Shown piece after piece: positions 62,073 to 64,000 of a stretch of 64,000 nt of DNA. Numbering within the stretch: position 1 is the stretch's first letter; every line of letters starts with the position of its first letter. The notes beneath the pieces were generated by a model. That model did not search any database. It was not told the DNA's origin and was given only the letters and a program-made list of their open reading frames with translations. Source of the DNA: Planctomycetota bacterium (GTDB lineage Bacteria; Planctomycetota; Uabimicrobiia; Uabimicrobiales; Uabimicrobiaceae); assembly GCA_029260735.1 (NCBI GenBank), contig JAJDCR010000020.1:1-64000 (forward strand). Direction: 5' to 3'. The position numbers were made by a program, and so were the translations under genes.

Positions 62073-62525
62073 TTAAGAGGGAAGTTGGGTTTTTTCGTCC
62101 CAGGTTTGGATATGCCATCCGGGGAGTAGGTTGTGATGATTTTTTACTTTGACTAGGACTAAAACCCAGTCTCGGGTATAGTGCCCTCCGGCAACGATTA
62201 GGGAAACTAGGATGCATATACTCCCAAGGGAAAGGCTGGTTAATTTGGTCCAGTCTAGGGCTTGGAGGGTGAGTCCTAGAATGACGGCTAGGCCTCCGAG
62301 GGTGCTTTCGAAGCAAATTAGGGCCATTTTTTTTTGGGTGGGGGGAGCTTCTTCTTTGTGTTTTTTTACTAGGAGGAATATGTCTCGGACAAAGCCGTAG
62401 AGGAGAAGAACGAGGCCGCTTCCCCATATAAAGACCGATCCGGGTTGCTCAAAGGAGAGGGAGGATTGAAAGGACAAATATATGCCGATAAAAAATGTTA
62501 TGCTACAGGTGATATAAAGAATCAT
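62073..62525 (-). CDS. Small membrane protein, function unknown
   Basis: 150 residues with about four hydrophobic helices (MILYITCSITFFIGIYL, GSGLVLLLYGFVRDIFLL, LGGLAVILGLTLQA, LGSICILVSLIVAGG). A GTG at 62555 is the frame limit, but AAGGAAG precedes the ATG at 62525. No family recognised. Confidence 0.6.
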   Translation of the reverse strand: MILYITCSITFFIGIYLSFQSSLSFEQPGSVFIWGSGLVLLLYGFVRDIFLLVKKHKEEAPPTQKKMALICFESTLGGLAVILGLTLQALDWTKLTSLSLGSICILVSLIVAGGHYTRDWVLVLVKVKNHHNLLPGWHIQTWDEKTQLPS

Positions 62526-62693
62526 AATAGGCTTCCTTTTTTGGGAATATCTCACTAGGAAATATTTAAAACGCGATTGATTATGCTTTGTTGGGAAAAA
62601 AACAGGATTTTTCTTGAATTTATGGTAAAATTTTAGAAACCCGGTAGGGTTTGATTCCTATTTTCTTTTACTAAATTTCGAAGGGAGTGGACT

Positions 62694-63788
62694 ATGATGC
62701 GACTTCTTGTGTTGATTTTTTCCCTGCTCTGTGCCTGTAATACTCCAGCCCCTATCATTGAAGAACCTTGCCAAATTATCCTCTCTGAAGAAAATGAAAA
62801 CGTAGGTTGTTTGGAATTAATTCTTACTTCTTCGACGATTCCGCCTGCTTCTTATGAGAAACTTCTTCGTATGCCTTCTGGGGAAGTTCGTGGCAAAGTG
62901 GTTTTATGTTTGGCCAAGAGTGCCCATACTCCTGGTTGGGTGCTAGAGGAGTTGGTGACAGATTCATCTCTCTACCACTATGATTTTTCATTTGCAAAAC
63001 ATGGCCCTGGAGATTTTAATTTTCCTCTTTTTGGAAAAGAGAAAGAAATTCCCAAAGTGCGTATTGCCATTGCTCGAAATCCAAATACTAGTCCGAAGCT
63101 TTTAAAGAAGTTAGCCCAAGATAGTTCGGATGAAGTGCGTTTTGCTGTGGCGAAAAACCCTCGAGTTTCTTCTCAAATTCAAAGACGGCTATTTGTATAT
63201 TTTACTACAGACGGGGGATGGAATAAAGATAGTATCCAGTATATTCTTTATCATAAAAAGTGCCCTTTGGTTGTTTTTGCTCATGCCGCTACTCATTTAA
63301 GCTCTGAGGTGCGCTTTCTCGTTGCACGAAATAGAAGAACTCCCGAAAATATTCTTGCTCAGTTAGCCCCTGATACGAGTAAAAAAGTTCGCGTTGCTGT
63401 AGCAAAAAATCCGAATACCTCTCCAGAAACTCTATTTCTTTTATATCGAGATTTGGATCTGCAGAGTGTTATTATCCGTAATCCTCGCTTTCAGGCTCTT
63501 TATCATGGAGCGGAAAATTCTTTTTCGGAGGCGAAGAAAGAGGAAACTCTTTCTCCTCTTTTCTCTCCTAGTGAAACCATAAAAGAAAAAGTACAGGAGA
63601 AAGAGGTAAGTGAGGAAAAAGAGGAGAAAACCGAAGAGACTTGGATTTTTGATGAAGGGGATTATTACGCTCAAATAATCAAGGAGGAAATGGCCGATCA
63701 ACAAATCTCCTTAGTTGATTTGTATCGGATTATGTCTCCCGAAGAAAAAAAGAGATTAAGAACTTACCTTTCTCGTCACCCCGACTAA
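62694..63788 (+). CDS. LRV-repeat lipoprotein
   Basis: 364 residues. A lipoprotein signal ends LLCAC (cysteine about 15). Variant leucine-rich repeats occur at about 121 (VRIAIARNPNTSPKLLKKLA), 147 (VRFAVAKNPRVSSQIQRRL), 205 (VRFLVARNRRTPENILAQLA) and 231 (VRVAVAKNPNTSPETLFLLY). The C-terminus is charged and helical. AGGGAG precedes the ATG. Likely a surface or periplasm-facing scaffold. Related to the short ORF at 60088. Confidence 0.8.
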   Translation: MMRLLVLIFSLLCACNTPAPIIEEPCQIILSEENENVGCLELILTSSTIPPASYEKLLRMPSGEVRGKVVLCLAKSAHTPGWVLEELVTDSSLYHYDFSFAKHGPGDFNFPLFGKEKEIPKVRIAIARNPNTSPKLLKKLAQDSSDEVRFAVAKNPRVSSQIQRRLFVYFTTDGGWNKDSIQYILYHKKCPLVVFAHAATHLSSEVRFLVARNRRTPENILAQLAPDTSKKVRVAVAKNPNTSPETLFLLYRDLDLQSVIIRNPRFQALYHGAENSFSEAKKEETLSPLFSPSETIKEKVQEKEVSEEKEEKTEETWIFDEGDYYAQIIKEEMADQQISLVDLYRIMSPEEKKRLRTYLSRHPD

Positions 63789-63854
63789 GACGTATTTTAG
63801 ACATAATAGGTCTATCTGAAAAAAATTTGTGATAAGAAAAATAGAAAAAAAGTT

Positions 63855-64000
63855 ATGAGTTCTAAAGAAGATGTTTTGTTTGCTCAACTGGCCTTAGAGT
63901 CAGAGTTTATTGATAAAAATATGTATAAGAAGTGTCTTCAGATGCATACAAAAGGAGAAACACTTCCTATTAGTGATATTATGTTACGCCATGGTATTTT
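63855..64000 (+). CDS. Truncated gene at window end
   Basis: The frame starts MSSKEDVLFAQLALESEFID and runs off the window at 64000. The opening resembles the short N-terminal helical region that precedes kinases in planctomycete-type genomes (QLALESEFIDKNMY). Only 48 codons are visible, so no function can be assigned. Confidence 0.4.
   Translation, partial: MSSKEDVLFAQLALESEFIDKNMYKKCLQMHTKGETLPISDIMLRHGI

Noticed and set aside
1..64000. CRISPR arrays and RNA genes
   Set aside because: No regularly spaced direct repeats of CRISPR type and no tRNA or rRNA sequence was recognised anywhere in the window.

Overview
The window reads as chromosomal DNA from a low-GC bacterium that resembles a planctomycete, most likely of the Candidatus Uabimicrobium type. 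This placement is inferred from gene content, not from a marker-gene search. The supporting content is long eukaryote-like Ser/Thr kinases (FHA-kinase, kinase with two sulfatase-modifying-factor domains, TPR-kinase-WD40), PEP-CTERM surface proteins, an acyl-CoA oxidase, a Vps4/katanin-like AAA ATPase, H-X9-DG-like proteins and variant leucine-rich repeat proteins. I saw no rRNA, tRNA or CRISPR array.

Layout. 1-7 kb: a phasin-like gene, then a type IV pilus assembly operon pilM-pilN-pilO(P)-pilQ with readable sigma70 promoters. 7.4-15.7 kb: RNase G, then a minus-strand run of SppA, BirA, a small protein, an Hsp70, a SEC-C protein and an AlkB alkane hydroxylase. 15.8-23.5 kb: a giant NtrY-like histidine kinase, an esterase, a membrane protein and a DUF695-RraB protein that may modulate RNase E/G. 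23.5-30.9 kb: a PEP-CTERM protein, an overlapping gene pair (SPFH-like/beta-propeller plus MIT-like/AAA ATPase), an acyl-CoA oxidase with a TerB-like N-terminus, and two small envelope proteins. A 245-bp direct duplication is visible at both ends of that last stretch. 31-43 kb: two very large kinases, small membrane proteins, a DUF952 gene, a 415-bp nested palindromic repeat element, a fused spermidine-synthase-like membrane protein and a second PEP-CTERM protein. 43.8-58.3 kb: a vWA protein following dnaA, a three-gene MukBEF/MksBEF-like condensin operon, a Tat-exported phosphoesterase, and hslV-hslU-FHA kinase. 58.3-64 kb: an accessory-looking end with a second palindromic element, a 40-bp direct repeat, a third PEP-CTERM gene, two LRV-repeat proteins, a tyrosine recombinase and a truncated gene at the window edge.

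How the parts connect. The pil genes build the motor-side platform and outer-membrane secretin of a type IV pilus. AlkB and the acyl-CoA oxidase could act in sequence on alkanes and fatty acids. RNase G and the RraB-domain protein may be regulator and target. The two-gene SPFH/propeller-AAA unit and the condensin operon are the most interesting modules. Many open reading frames begin upstream of the best start codon; where a Shine-Dalgarno sequence decided the start, I moved it and say so.
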